Positions 1-10,449 of a DNA stretch of 64,000 nt are shown one piece after another. The notes beneath the pieces were generated by a model. It had not been told where the DNA came from, made no database searches, and saw only the letters and a program-made list of their open reading frames with translations. The translations under genes were made by a program, and so were the position numbers. Each line of letters begins with the position of its first letter. Position 1 is the first letter of the stretch. Source of the stretch: Hymenopus coronatus (Eukaryota > Arthropoda > Insecta > Mantodea > Hymenopodidae); contig CM060900.1 in assembly GCA_030762935.1 (NCBI GenBank), positions 111,876,620 through 111,940,619 of the forward strand. The letters are read 5' to 3'.

Positions 1-420
1 ATAAATGGAAAACCGTAAGACATACACAAAATGAGCATCTCATAAAAACACATAATTTTATGTCCTATACATCTTTGTTGTGGAGCTATTTCCGAGATAT
101 TTCTTGTTAATAATTTCAATTTAAAGATACTTATACCTTTCTCAAATAGAAAGGGGTCCGTGTGGCTTTTGTCTTATTTCTGTTAAGGCAAAAAAGCGGA
201 TTTCAATGACAATCGCATAGCGACAGCTTTTAAAACACTTTAGTATCACTTTAGACTAGTGTATTTCCTTATTTCCCTTCTACTCGTAAGGAAATAAGTA
301 GTGTGACCATTCTGTTTATGTTCATCTCAATCAGCATGAAGTAGTGGAGCAATAATCTTTTCTAAGACATTTGTTTGCAAATTAGGTAAAGAAAGTCCTG
401 GGCAAGCAACACAGCATATT
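1..420 (-). repeat. Family A repeat, partial (5' half, reverse)
   Basis: This is the 5' half of a family A unit read in reverse and cut by the window edge. It carries family landmarks also seen in the copies at 48.0-48.8 kb and 62.1-62.9 kb: the TTTCCGAGATATT block, AATCGCATAGCGACAGC, the run of Y-rich sequence around CCCTTATTTCCCTTCTAC, and AGAAAGTC near its outer end. It abuts a forward-oriented segment of the same family at about 420/421. No open frame of interest. Confidence 0.75.
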
Positions 421-810
421 GTTTGTGTAGTAAGTTTTTGTCTTTCTCTCACTGTTTACCAGTTGTAAAAATCAACTAGAATGAAGAGCTCTTCAGGGTT
501 AGTTCCAGAAAATCCAAAATATATATTTTATTTGGAATGTAAATACCTTTAATATACGGGATTTTAATCAAAATCGTTGGAGCCATTTTTAGAAATTCAA
601 AATTAACAAAATGTTTTCACGTAAAGGGTAGTTTGAGTTGGGGGGATTTTCTTGAAAATCTTTGTGTTACGTTGTTGGACCTAAATACCAAGTTTGGTAT
701 TTAACGGTCTTTTCGTTTTTGATATATCTCGACATCGAGTTTTTGGGTGGAATACAATACATTCTCTATTTACCATGTACATTGTACATGCGGCCTAAAG
801 AAAGTAGTAA
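421..810 (+). repeat. Family A repeat, partial (3' half, forward)
   Basis: Forward 3' half of a family A unit. It begins at the GTAGTAAGTTTTTGTC block, runs through TAAAGGGTAGTTTGAG and ATACCAAGTTTGGTATTTAA, and ends in a decayed version of the terminal palindrome around ACCATGTACATTGTACATG followed by AAAGAAAGTA. The small open frames inside are repeat shadows. Confidence 0.75.
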
Positions 811-945
811 CTGTGATGTAAGGGATCTCAGGTTTGAGTCCCGCTTTCGGCTTGGGTGTTTGAGGTGTGTGTTCTAAGTCAATCTCCACTTAGGCTAATT
901 AGGTCATGCCTAAAGGACAACATGTGTAAAAATGAACATAAATAA
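805..945 (+). repeat. tRNA-like SINE head, SINE-7 type
   Basis: A B-box-like stretch (CAGGTTTGAGTCCCGC) is followed by a GT-rich tract and the same downstream words (AATTAGGT, TGCCTAAAGGACA) seen in the copy near 19.45-19.59 kb. It is 5'-truncated and directly follows the end of a family A segment. Confidence 0.5.
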
Positions 946-1520
946 ATGATAGGGAACAAATCTATGATCTTCCCAACATCAGCTTTAGGCCTTCGCATTA
1001 AGCCACATGCGCAGTGTAACGTGAGAATGCAGTTAATCGATGTTCAGTGTCGCACTGTCAAATGATTAATTCAAGAATTGAGAGAAATTTGTGGCACCAA
1101 ATCTTGAGAACGCTAATAACGATCTGGTGAAAAACAACTTCTGCGGCAGTTTTTAACATTTAAGTCTATTTTTCAATCGGATTTCTTCAACACCGGTTTA
1201 TCGCCATTTGATACTAATATGTTTAACACCATTCAATTGCGTTATGCACCATGCATTGCTTATCTCAAATTGCTTATTTCATCACAGTCTCTGAAATTAT
1301 TTTTGTGAAATTCATTATCACCTGGTATGAAACAAAGGGAAATTAGATGGTAAAATGTTTGTGTACCGACTGCCATATTCTGACCTCACAATTCCATACT
1401 TCTTTCATCCAATCCCGACAAACAACGAACAACGGAACACCAAATGAACTGAAAAGAATGACCAATTTTGAACAATTCAAACAGCCCGCCTGGGTAGTGT
1501 GGAAATGAAATGGCGTTTTA
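946..1520. other. AT-rich sequence without recognised feature
   Basis: No coding frame, tRNA-like head or known repeat of this window was seen here. Moderately AT-rich single-copy-looking sequence. Confidence 0.4.
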
Positions 1521-1798
1521 TTTATGGACTCTCTTTATCTGCTGTGGATTTCAGCGTCCCATTCTATACTGGGCGTGAAATACCGCTTACTTTTTCTCAG
1601 AGGCCTCTCTATAAGGCTTGAGATTCTCTTACGTGCCGTAAATCTACGACACGGGACCCACAGCTTTACTTCCCTTCCGAAGGAAGCCATGCTAAGGATT
1701 TTTACACCCGAAAAAATCCATCGCCCTCCGCCGGATTTGAACCCGTGACCTTGGGTATATGAATTCAGTATGGCAACCACTACACCACGGAGGGCGAC
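1521..1798 (-). repeat. tRNA-derived SINE, SINE-1 family
   Basis: SINE-1, reverse copy. Read on the minus strand it begins with CCTCCGTGGTGTAGTGG (A-box-like) and a B-box GGGTTCAAATCCGG. It continues through CGATGGATTTTTTCGGG, TTCGGAAGGGAAGTAAAG, ATTTACGGCACGTAA and CCTCAAGCCT-type words, and ends at GTCCATAAATA. The same order of blocks recurs seven more times in the window, on both strands. The overlapping open frames are shadows of the SINE. Confidence 0.85.
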
Positions 1799-2015
1799 TG
1801 GGTAGTGTGGAGACCTTCACATTTAACAGGTCACGAGTTCGAATCTCGCTTAGAGTAAGTTATCATGGTAAACTTTTCCCAGGGTTTTCCGTTATCCTGA
1901 AAAGACGAATGCAACATTAAATTCCATGGACCCCAAGATTATTTCTGCATCATTTCACCGATTTCGTTAACTGTCCGATATTAACATCAAGGTTAAAGGA
2001 CATTAAGCTTAAAAG
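1799..2015 (+). repeat. Possible SINE with B box
   Basis: A B-box-like GAGTTCGAATCTCGC follows an A-box-like GTAGTGTGGAGACC. Further on are CCCAGGGTTTTCCG and an A-rich end (AAAAGAAAACAAAAAACAAA). This fits a tRNA-derived SINE with a poly(A)-like tail, inserted directly beside the SINE-1 copy. No second copy was seen in the window. Confidence 0.5.
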
Positions 2016-2054
2016 AAAACAAAAAACAAAGACAAAAAATTCGAACCATTTTTA

Positions 2055-2475
2055 TCGGATATCTCATAAAATAGGGTTTCATTTATCGCTTAAATTTAAA
2101 AGTTATACAATATTATACAAAGCTTCTTCCAAATGAAGAGGACTTCACATGCTATTCTTAAACTTTTCAAGATAAAATTTGATTGATTCCTTTAATGTAT
2201 GAAATTTTAATCTAAATCGTTAGTCTTTTACAAAAAAAATCAAATATTTCAAAAGACCTTCCATGTAAAGGGTAGCTTGAGGGATTGTTTAAAGCCTTCT
2301 TGTCACATTCTTTCAAGATACCGAATTTAAATGCCAAGTTTGGTATTTAACCAAGTTTTAGTTTTGAAGACACTCACATACGGACGTCTATTCTAAAAGT
2401 GCTCTTTTTCTATTCAGGAGTCTCGAAACGTGTATTTGTGGTGACATTTCGGAATCAAACTTTTGGCTTCCCGTT
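2055..2475 (+). repeat. Family A repeat, 3' part, decayed
   Basis: Forward fragment with AATGAAGAGGACTTCA, TGTAAAGGGTAGCTTGAG, AAATGCCAAGTTTGGTATT and the GGAGTCTCGAAACGTGTATT block. It stops before the terminal palindrome. Confidence 0.7.
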
Positions 2476-2847
2476 TTAAAACTGACCGTGGAAAGTCTGT
2501 TACTAGGAAGACACATTTGTTAAAGTTCCCTACAGAAGTCGAAACCAGAAGTAATTCTATGAATTACTTACCACAGTGCACTCTAGAATTGGTTTAAAAA
2601 CTATTTTACCAGGAATCAGAATACTGCTGAAAGCATTAATTAGAAAAGGGTTAATGGGTATAATATATAATGCAAAACAAAACGACCATGCTAAAAGGCA
2701 TCTCTCTAGTGTTTTCACTCCGTCGATTTTACCGAATCCCACAAGAATTCCAATGCTGTGGTAATTATCATCGAACCCATAAATTAGAGGATTATAGCAA
2801 GTAAGCTTAATATATTATTCCCTTTGCTTGATCGCGTACAAAGCTTT

Positions 2848-3245
2848 GATGTGTTAAATACGCATGACATTCTGTAACAACTGTCGTTGGTTTTTTTGTT
2901 TTTACAAACCATTTTAAGAGCTTATTTCCTCTCTGCTTCATGTTAATCGAGATAAACATTTTCAGAAATGACTTCATTACACATTTCGAGGGATATTATG
3001 TTTAAAAGCGGGTCCCTATATGCTGCGTTTCAAATTTCAAATGATTTCAATGCTATCGCGAGAAACAACTGACTGGCGACCGCTTAAAGCAACAAAGTAT
3101 TGAACAAATTAAAACAACTAACTTGAATGTGGTGGACGCCGCAAAAAAATTGCATACTTCAGAGAGTTCTTTATTTGCTCTATCTCTTATGGTTTATCAA
3201 TTGGATAATATTATAGAAAATTTCTTCCAAATGAAGAATATATAA
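2848..3245 (+). repeat. Family A repeat, 5' part, strongly decayed
   Basis: Starts with GATGTGTTAAATACGCATGAC, the family 5' end with changes. It keeps CTTCATGTTAATCGAGATAAAC and ATCTCTTATGGTTTATCA, then stops after AAATGAAGAATAT. Internal deletions remove much of the middle. Confidence 0.6.
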
Positions 3246-3494
3246 TGGCTGAGAGTAAGTCACAATGCAAGGCTATAGCAGAAACACGATCTAGTACGTC
3301 AGATAAATATGCTTCGTCTGCAATTTAACGTTTTATGTTACACGAGTACCCCTACTCTTTCCCCCACTGTTTTTTTTTCCATTTATACAAGGTGGTTCAC
3401 CTGTCCCTTATTCTCTGGTTTTATGCAACCCGCAGATTACAGTCTAAGGTGCAAACATCGTTCCCGAGACTCATCTTGTGGGCACCAAGTCAAG

Positions 3495-3600
3495 TTACAG
3501 CTAAACAGTAGCGCAATTGATTAACGCGCCGACTTAGCGTGAGTTCTAAAATTCTTGATTCAGGTTCAAATCTCACCAAAACATTGACAAATTTTTCCCC
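3495..3600 (+). repeat. tRNA-like SINE head
   Basis: GTAGCGCAATTGATTAACGC resembles a tRNA D-arm/A box, and CAGGTTCAAATCTCACC resembles a T-arm/B box about 55 bp later. The acceptor stem does not pair, and a TTTC microsatellite follows, so this is a SINE or tRNA pseudogene rather than a working tRNA gene. Confidence 0.5.
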
Positions 3601-3609
3601 GCTTTCTTT

Positions 3610-4330
3610 CTTTCTTTCTGATTTTGACTCAAAGCTAGATGCGATATCGGAACATTTTTAACTTGCTTTTTTTTTTGTTGTTCTCTTTATTTACGTTTAT
3701 CCTAACTTATGGCAGTCCAGTTACAGGAAATACAAATTAAAATGAACATTCTTAGGCATACTCATTCAGTTTCCTCTAAATATTATTACAACGTTATAAA
3801 ACTAACATAGGTATTTCAGATAATACTAAAGAACCAGATCCATTTTTAGGGTATCTTTAAAACGAAAAATACACAAAATACCTAGGCTGACAATTACAAA
3901 CTGTGCCAAATACATAGGTATTCACCTATACTTTCAGTTGAAAAGAGAATTAGGTTTAATCCCCGTTACATAACAAACTTCTCAATATTCATACCTACAT
4001 ATTTACTTCGTGCATTTGTACCTAATGGGGCATGCCTAGACCTAAAGTGTCTTCCGGTAGTGCCAAAATGTTGTAGAGAACATTCTCTCTACGAAGAACA
4101 ATTGACATGTTAGGTGTTCTAGTATTTTGAATTTTTTTTATTAACTACATTTAAGTTTAAGTGAAGTTTCTTTTTCAAAATAATTGCAAAGAAAATTAAG
4201 GACCGAAGACAGAAGAATACGTAAAATGAACTGTCGTTTGTTCTCATTCGTATACATTTTTGTTTACTCCAAAAAGTATTAGAGTGACAAATACTGAACT
4301 AACTTTGCACCTCGACGGACAATAGATAAA
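3610..4330. other. AT-rich sequence without recognised feature
   Basis: No gene and no member of the repeat families listed here was seen. Confidence 0.4.
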
Positions 4331-4335
4331 GAAGA

Positions 4336-4422
4336 AAACAGTGCACGCAGACTGTGGGACTCGAACCGCTGACATGATAAGGAAACATGAAATTAACCAG
4401 TTGAGCTACAATCATTGCGCTC
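4336..4422 (-). repeat. tRNA-like SINE head (minus)
   Basis: On the minus strand, TGTAGCTCAACTGGTTAAT (A box) is followed by GCGGTTCGAGTCCCAC (B box). Pairing outside the D and T arms is poor. Likely the head of a SINE or a tRNA relic. Confidence 0.5.
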
Positions 4423-4649
4423 GTTTGATGCGTTAAAACTGGTGGGTATAGTATCACACATGTCTCCCTCTCCGTTTCTGATCTCTGTATAACTGTTGTT
4501 GCAGCTTAAACCGTTCGTTTAGCCTTAATCCATTATAATTCACGTTGCAGAACGTATGCCAGTCATCTTATTGGTATAACATGTACTGTAACAGGAGTTA
4601 TTAAGCGCATGTTTTTTTGGAATGGACGTAACTACTGGTGAAGAGCAGG

Positions 4650-4919
4650 CTAGATTTGCATGGTTACCAAATGGCCGACAAGCACCATAATTTCGACATT
4701 ATTACTTTCAGAGCATGAAGTGTCGCCTATCTCCAAAAATAATAAGGAACAGGTGAACCACCGTGTATAGCCTCCTTTAACATCTAAGGTCATATTGGGG
4801 GCTTTGCACTTGAAACAACTCGTTTGCATGGCTACCAAATGGCCGACAAGCACAGTAATTTCGACCTTATTACTTTCAGAGTATGAAATGTTGCCTATCT
4901 CCAAAAATAATAAGGAACC
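4650..4919 (-). repeat. Duplicated module linked to SINE-2 tail
   Basis: Two diverged copies of a module of about 85-100 bp lie at about 4,661-4,760 and 4,834-4,919. Both contain CCAAATGGCCGACAAGCAC and CCTATCTCCAAAAATAATAA. They are separated by a block containing CATCTAAGGTCATATTGGGG, which recurs right after the second copy and again in the SINE-2 copy near 51.77 kb. The related words GGTGGTTCACCTGT also occur near 3,390. The open frame across it is repetitive and probably not a gene. Confidence 0.6.
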
Positions 4920-5125
4920 GGGACTAAGGTCATATCGGGGGCTTTGCACTTGAAACAACTCCGATAATTTTATTTTCCTTAAACACACACTCATTCACTC
5001 TCACATACATACTTCCAGACTCTGTGGGGGATAGGAAATAATTCTGGTTAAATAAAAATGCCCCGCCCCAGTCCGGAATCGAACCCGGGACCTCCACTGA
5101 CCACTCGACCACGGAGGCAGTCAGT
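4920..5125 (-). repeat. tRNA-derived SINE, SINE-2 family
   Basis: Minus-strand reading: CTCCGTGGTCGAGTGGTC (A box), CGGGTTCGATTCCGGAC (B box), then GGGGCGGGGCATTTTTATT, CCAGAATTATTTCCTATCCC, CAGAGTCTGGAAGTATGTA and a tail with GTTTCAAGTGCAAAGCCCCC. The same blocks occur at 45.38-45.53 kb and 51.73-51.98 kb. Confidence 0.8.
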
Positions 5126-5256
5126 GAGTCTCGCATTGGCAGTTGGCATATTAATATCTGAGATGATGATACACTGATACCATGCGGCCGTACGATAACA
5201 TGCAAGTGCGACACAACAGTAATACAGCCCACTTACGTATTGCCTCACCGTGGTGG

Positions 5257-5540
5257 TTGTCGCCCTCCGTGGTGTAATTGTTACCATGCCAGCTTCATAT
5301 ACCCAATGTCTCGGGTTCAAACCCGGTGGAGGACGATGGATTTTTTCGGGTGTAAAAATCCTTAGCCTTGCTTCCTTCGTACCGGAAGTAAAATCGTGGG
5401 TCCCGTGTAGATTTACGGCACGTAAAAGAACTTCAAGCCTGATAGAGAGGCCCCTGAGCAAAGTTAAGCGGTCTTTCACACCCAATTTAGGTTGAGACGC
5501 TGGGAACCACAGTAGTTAAACAGCGTCCATAAATAGCAAG
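5257..5540 (+). repeat. tRNA-derived SINE, SINE-1 family
   Basis: Full-length-looking forward copy. CCTCCGTGGTGTAATTGTTA is the A-box end, CGGGTTCAAACCCGG the B box, and GCGTCCATAAATAG the 3' end, giving about 280 bp. It lies just downstream of the oppositely oriented SINE-2 copy. Confidence 0.85.
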
Positions 5541-6167
5541 TCATTTACATTTACCCTGGTGGTTTCCGTACAACAACCAGTTTATGCTTGTCTGTGCAGT
5601 GTAGAAGAGTAGTATCTAAAACATATTGCATAGCACGTAGGAGTTTCAAAGTACATAGACAATACGGCTACTGAAATTTTAAAGCCGAAGCCATACAAAG
5701 TAACTATAGTTAATAGAATTGGACCCATTTTCAATGAAAAATGAAACACAACATTGTTGATCCGTAGTTAATAATTTTCTCTGGTGAGGCGTGATTTCAT
5801 TCAAATGGTATCAAAAGATTTCAAGAATGCACCATTGCAGAAGGATACCACTCCCAACAGCTCCTCTGGCAGGATTAGTACTCAAGTGATAACAATAAAT
5901 GAGTAGGATAAGCTTGAGGGTTGATACACGTGGCTATGTAATGCTCGCCCTTAAATGCGATCTTTCGCCCGCCCGCTCAGAGGGCCTATCGGCCGCAGGG
6001 GGAAACGAACGCGCTGTATTATACGTCTCCAAGAGAAATAATAAACCAGAGAAATAATAAAATTCAGAAATAAATAGAGAAGAGAGAAAAAGCGTAAGAA
6101 ATAAACAAATAGCAAATATTAAAACATCAGGCAAATCAATAAGAACGAAAGAAATAATATTACAATT

Positions 6168-6300
6168 ACAGATGACTTCACGGGATAGCAACCGAGTTAA
6201 ATTGGAATCGGAGAAACCCAAGCTTTCGACCATCTTCTCTCTTTGGTCTTCGTCAGGGAACTGGCAAAAATGCCAGACCAAACGAAAATACCAGCACCCA
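6168..6300 (-). repeat. Solo arm of inverted-repeat element (hammerhead-like core)
   Basis: Matches one arm of the inverted-repeat element at 54.97-55.21 kb: CAGATGACTTCACGG at the edge, then GATAGCAACCGAGTT and ATTGGAATCGGAGAAACCC. On the minus strand it shows CTGACGA (6,250-6,256), GACC...GGTC able to pair, then GAAA (6,224-6,227). This resembles the conserved CUGANGA...GAAA core of hammerhead ribozymes. A short palindrome CTGGCAAAAATGCCAG lies at its inner end. Confidence 0.55.
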
Positions 6301-6485
6301 ATCTGACTTCAGTCTTTCCGTGATCTACCCTTAGTCTCGCGATGCATCCCCCCATTCACGAGCTGATCATATCTAATGCTGGTTAACCTCAGAGACCCGT
6401 TGAGAATCCTCAGATGGAGAGGAGGTTTCTTTCAATTTGCTTTCAATCATGTTGAGGATAGGTTGCCAGGACCGGTGAATAGATG

Positions 6486-7000
6486 CGTTAAATAGAGAAC
6501 TAGTCTAGTCTTGGAGCTAAACTTTTGCCACGTGTCATTTCGACACTGTGAATTGGGCTTCCATCCAGTGAACACATGCTTTATTCGGTAGCACACGTAA
6601 TCGAAAATATTGCGTGCGATAAATATTGCATTTAACTATTTTTCTGGGGCGGAATAAGGGAATAACACGGGCGGGAACAGTTTTGTCAAGACGACCTGGT
6701 GGGAAAACAGATTAGATAGATACCAGCATAATTTTAATTTTATAGCAGGGATTAGAGGGGAAATGATACAGCTATGCCTGGAAAGGTTAAATGGGGACAA
6801 TTTCTGTAAGATTTATAGCCAAAGCGGCATATTCGGAGAAGGAACACACTCTTTTTCGTATCTACATCACATCGACCTGAGAAATAAAATATCTCATAGC
6901 CATTTCTCGAAATTCCTTTTCCTGGAAGGTTGAGCTGGCTACACTCATTCATCCCCTGACCTAGTTACCGACCTACAGACCGAACATTCCCCATCGTTGC
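6486..7000 (+). repeat. Family C dispersed repeat, copy 1
   Basis: About 500 bp resembling 14,880-15,325 in the same orientation. Shared landmarks include GTTAAATAGAG, TTTGCCAC, GGAATAAGGGA, TTTATAGCAG, TGGAAAGGTTAA, AATATCTCAT-like and CCTTTTCCTGGAA words in the same order. No open frame is conserved between the two, and the class of element is unknown. Confidence 0.55.
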
Positions 7001-7083
7001 AAAGGAATTCAGTAATGCAGTGATAATTTCAGAGTATCTGCAAATCCGCAAATTACAGAAGCGTTTTGCTTAGATACCTTTAC

Positions 7084-7276
7084 TTGTAAAGTAGATCAAT
7101 GCGTCGATCCTTCAGTTTGGCATGTCGCTTGAAGACATTATCGTAACATGTCTGCTGCTTTTCCAGCGAATGAAGAAGTTCGCGTTCAATAGACGCCGTC
7201 GCTAAAGCTATAACCCTACTGGTCGCATTGTGCTCCTTAAGTACGACTTCACTCTGTTCAAGCAAGAGTAGCTTCT
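7084..7276 (-). CDS. Candidate internal exon, coiled, charged protein (unrecognised)
   Basis: A 193-nt stretch on the minus strand is bounded by a good 3' splice site (pyrimidine-rich CAATTCCTTCC upstream, ending GTGCCCAG) and a fair 5' splice site (GTAAAG). It is open throughout, with 63 complete codons and two bases left over at each end. It encodes a Lys/Glu/Arg/Leu-rich, helix-favouring peptide, for example LLLLEQSEVVLKEH, IERELLHSLEKQQ and KRHAKLKDRRIDLLY. The third-position base mix is more balanced than the AT-rich surroundings. I cannot name a family. It could be a chance frame or a relic of a mobile element. The frame continues 5' past the splice site to 7,418, where it looks less protein-like. 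Confidence 0.35.
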
Positions 7277-7997
7277 CTGGGCACAGCAACATGTGGAAGG
7301 AATTGTTGCAACTATTGGAACCAGTCTGTAAGCTTCCGGTAACACATTTTGAATACCACTTTCCACAAATAGTTTTATAACCAGTTACACTTCGAGAGAA
7401 AGTCATCGGAGTAGACAAACTTGAGCTCTTTTCTCAATATTGAAGAGTCAAAGTACATGAAGTAATAATTTTTTAATAAAACTAGCTCCTTGGCGGGAAA
7501 ACATGTTCTAAAGGCAGTTGGAATATTATTTCACAATGTGATGCAGTTACTATTAGGACCTAAAATGTGCATTTCTATTTAATAGGTACTTACAAAAGGA
7601 ATTTCAGTTCTGATTCTCTGTTGCTTTCTTTAAAAAAACACACGATTGCTAGTGCAGCAATAAACTTTTCGCACACAATAAACTTCGCGCACACGTTATA
7701 TTTGAATTCGGGAGAGCCCGTCAACAATCGGCAGGGCAGGCAAATTTACTCTCTGCCGCTCTTAATATACAAAGCATGGTTAGCACAGGATTTGTCTGCC
7801 CTTCGTAGACAAGCAACAATTGTCTTTGTGTCGTTCCAGTATCTAACGTGTTTCCGTTTAGAAGATATCTCTTTCCTTTTTGACGAATTTTCGAGTAACC
7901 TATCATTTAAATAATTTTAACTATATGGAATGTAATATTGTCGATTTTGTTTTGTTAAATGGAAACGTTCCATTTTAGATTCGATATTCATACATTT

Positions 7998-8450
7998 AGT
8001 TATCAAGCCAGGTGTCTCCGGCGGTTTCCTCTATAACTGGCATTCGGGAGGTCCGGGTTTGCTCCCAATCGACCGCGTACTCTGGCCTTGGGGATTTCTG
8101 TGGTTTTCCTGGGGCCGCTTAAGGCGTGTGCTGGGGTGATGTATATCTACCACGGTTCACTACCATCCAGCTCCGAGTAAACTCTCTCCACCTGGTTGTG
8201 CCGGTTGAGACTAGGTGCCGTTGTAGAGGCATACCTTCGACGGCCTCCCAGCGCCTTTGTAGCCTCCATGGTACGCCGCCGCTGCCATCTGATAGCGCTA
8301 TTAGGGACTTCCGTGCGTCTCTGCGCTTGGTTCCCGTCCGCTCCGTCCGCTGGCCCGTGATTTCTCCTCCTCTTAACCCTTCCCCGGGGGTAATAGGCCG
8401 CAATAGATCAATACTTGGCCGCAATTGCCAAGGTGTCCCCCGCCGCTAGT
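7998..8450 (+). repeat. GC-rich SINE-like element, SINE-5 type
   Basis: A GC-rich island of about 450 bp in AT-rich surroundings. A head with CTGGCATTCGGGAGGTC and a B-box-like GGGTTTGCTCCCAATC is followed by a long body with CCTCCATGG and CCCGGGGG. The head resembles the start of the element at 53.4 kb (CTGGCATTCGGGAGATCG). The two overlapping open frames of about 100 codons on opposite strands reflect GC content, not genes. Confidence 0.5.
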
Positions 8451-8459
8451 ATTCTCATA

Positions 8460-10225
8460 ACTCATACCGGATACATTTCGTTATGAGTATTATAAAACAG
8501 ATTTTAAAACTATTTTTCAAACTATAAGGGTAGACCTAGCCTAACCTGCCTACCCTAAAGAGCCGCCTTTGCAGTAGTGAGTAGATTGTTCTATTTATAA
8601 TATCTCATTTACTCTCTTAAGTGATATTTGTCCTTCTATAACTACCTCGTTGCTCCATTTTGCTTGCCTTCCGCTGAACAGCATAATAGTCACTGAAACT
8701 ATGAGCAAGTTGTGACTTTGAGCACTAATCAGGTGCGGTTAGCTTGCAAGTGATTGTGTACACATTACATTAGGTTAATCAAGCAACAGGTTTTGCTAAT
8801 TAATCAGGATTGAGAGCAAACTTATAGGAATGTGGGATGGAGAGAAATGTCACTCGGTGGTTGGTACAAAACCACAAATAGACACTAGATAATAGTTGAT
8901 AGCGTGGCAATAGATACTCACCTTGCGGTAAATTAGTTGCTGCCTGGTGGGTGCAATCTAACAGCTTTCAACTATTGGAAACATAATAAAGCAGAAAGCT
9001 AGTCTTAAACGTTATTTTTCGACGATAGTGCTTTATTATTCTACTTCTGCTTATGCTATCCTGTGTGTCAAGTTGAAATTCCTGCATTAGACGCGTTTGC
9101 ATTTTTACTACAGATGTTAATAAAATATATTTAATCCTATAACTATTGATATGTATATTTATTGTTGCAGACGTGTAGTGAAATCACATTTGCTCATTGA
9201 ATTTTATTATTTGAATCTTACCGTCTTTACTTCCTTTAACAGTTACTTACAACCAATTCATCCAAAATTTAAATGTAACTCATTCGACGCAAGCAGTAAC
9301 GTTTGCCTTCAGTTACACACTTGCTTAGCCAACACTACTGGACGTAATTAATCGATCCCAATCCACAAATCCTAACGTGGTCGATCGTGGTACTACATTT
9401 TAACATCTAATAGTAATTAAATGTTTGCGTAAATTTTATTTTATTTACATTCCAAAAATAGTATTACTGCACGCACCTTAAGTCTCTGCAGAAAGTCGGA
9501 AGTAAAGATATTGGACTTCGTCTTAAATTTTCAAATTTCTTCCTTTTCCTGAAAAGATGCGCTTACTGTGCTTGTTGCGATATCTATGTTTTCCTCTTAC
9601 GTACGTTAAACTGTAATCGAATTTTTACTATTTTAAAGCATTCAGAAGTCATTTTCACGTTTGTAGCGAATAATGATCCCATTAAGAAATGTTCCAAGCC
9701 GGAAGATTTAAATGGTGTATGTAAGAAACCCAGGCTCTGCAGCAAAACAAAAGTGAATTGGCGAGAACACATTTTCTGCTTAAAAATGTATAAAATGGTA
9801 ACATTTTAAGTTATTTTCACCTGGTTTAATTAATTATCAAATGTAACTGAAGACGACACTAAGTGCATTGTATTATTTACCACGTTATAAAATGTGGTGA
9901 GTAGTTGGGTTCAGAACAAAGGAGGAATCATAGAAGACGGAAGATGTCTGCAGATTTGCTGATGATAATCACATCACCAGCAAAAAGAAAAGCATTTTAC
10001 GGTGTCAGTGCAGATAAATAACAATGACAAGAGAAAGGTTGAGCATACATGCAAAAGCGATAAGAGGATGGCAATGGTAATTTAGGATTTTACCCTCCAT
10101 TCTTTATTAGTGGATATAACCATTATGTTTACGAATATGAAAATAATTTTCCTGAGCTATCAAGTAGGTGAATTCTGGATTGACTTCCAAGCTTTCAAGA
10201 GCTTCTTCAGGGAATGATGTAGAGG
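8460..10225. other. AT-rich sequence without recognised feature
   Basis: About 1.8 kb with short frames only and no SINE head, LINE similarity or family A block. The frame at 9,151-9,351 follows a TTGTTGCAG that could be a 3' splice site, but the peptide and codon use give no support. Confidence 0.35.
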
Positions 10226-10226
10226 C

Positions 10227-10227
<1 letters not shown>

Positions 10228-10259
<32 letters not shown>

Positions 10260-10276
10260 AGCGAGTGAGTGAGTCT
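10228..10276 (+). repeat. (GTGC)n / (GAGT)n microsatellite
   Basis: About nine GTGC units followed by GAGC and GAGT units. A simple sequence repeat. Confidence 0.95.
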
Positions 10277-10449
10277 GGTAGGCTCGTGGTGAGCCTAGAT
10301 GTTGCTGTGTACCTACCCTGGTAAGGGTTTAACCACAGGAATGAAGTGAAGGTTAAGGCTATAATTTTGAGGTTTCGAGTGTTGGTGTTAAGAAGGTAGC
10401 GCTAGATAGGCTCCTCGAGTGGTTGCATTTTTCCAGGAGCAGCATCCTT

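Noticed and set aside
4650..5485. Minus frames of 100-145 codons
   Set aside because: They run across SINE-2, SINE-1 and the duplicated module and change repeat family mid-frame; not a gene.
8119..8449. Opposed frames of about 100 codons as genes
   Set aside because: Both strands are open because the segment is a GC-rich SINE-like island; neither peptide has recognisable motifs.
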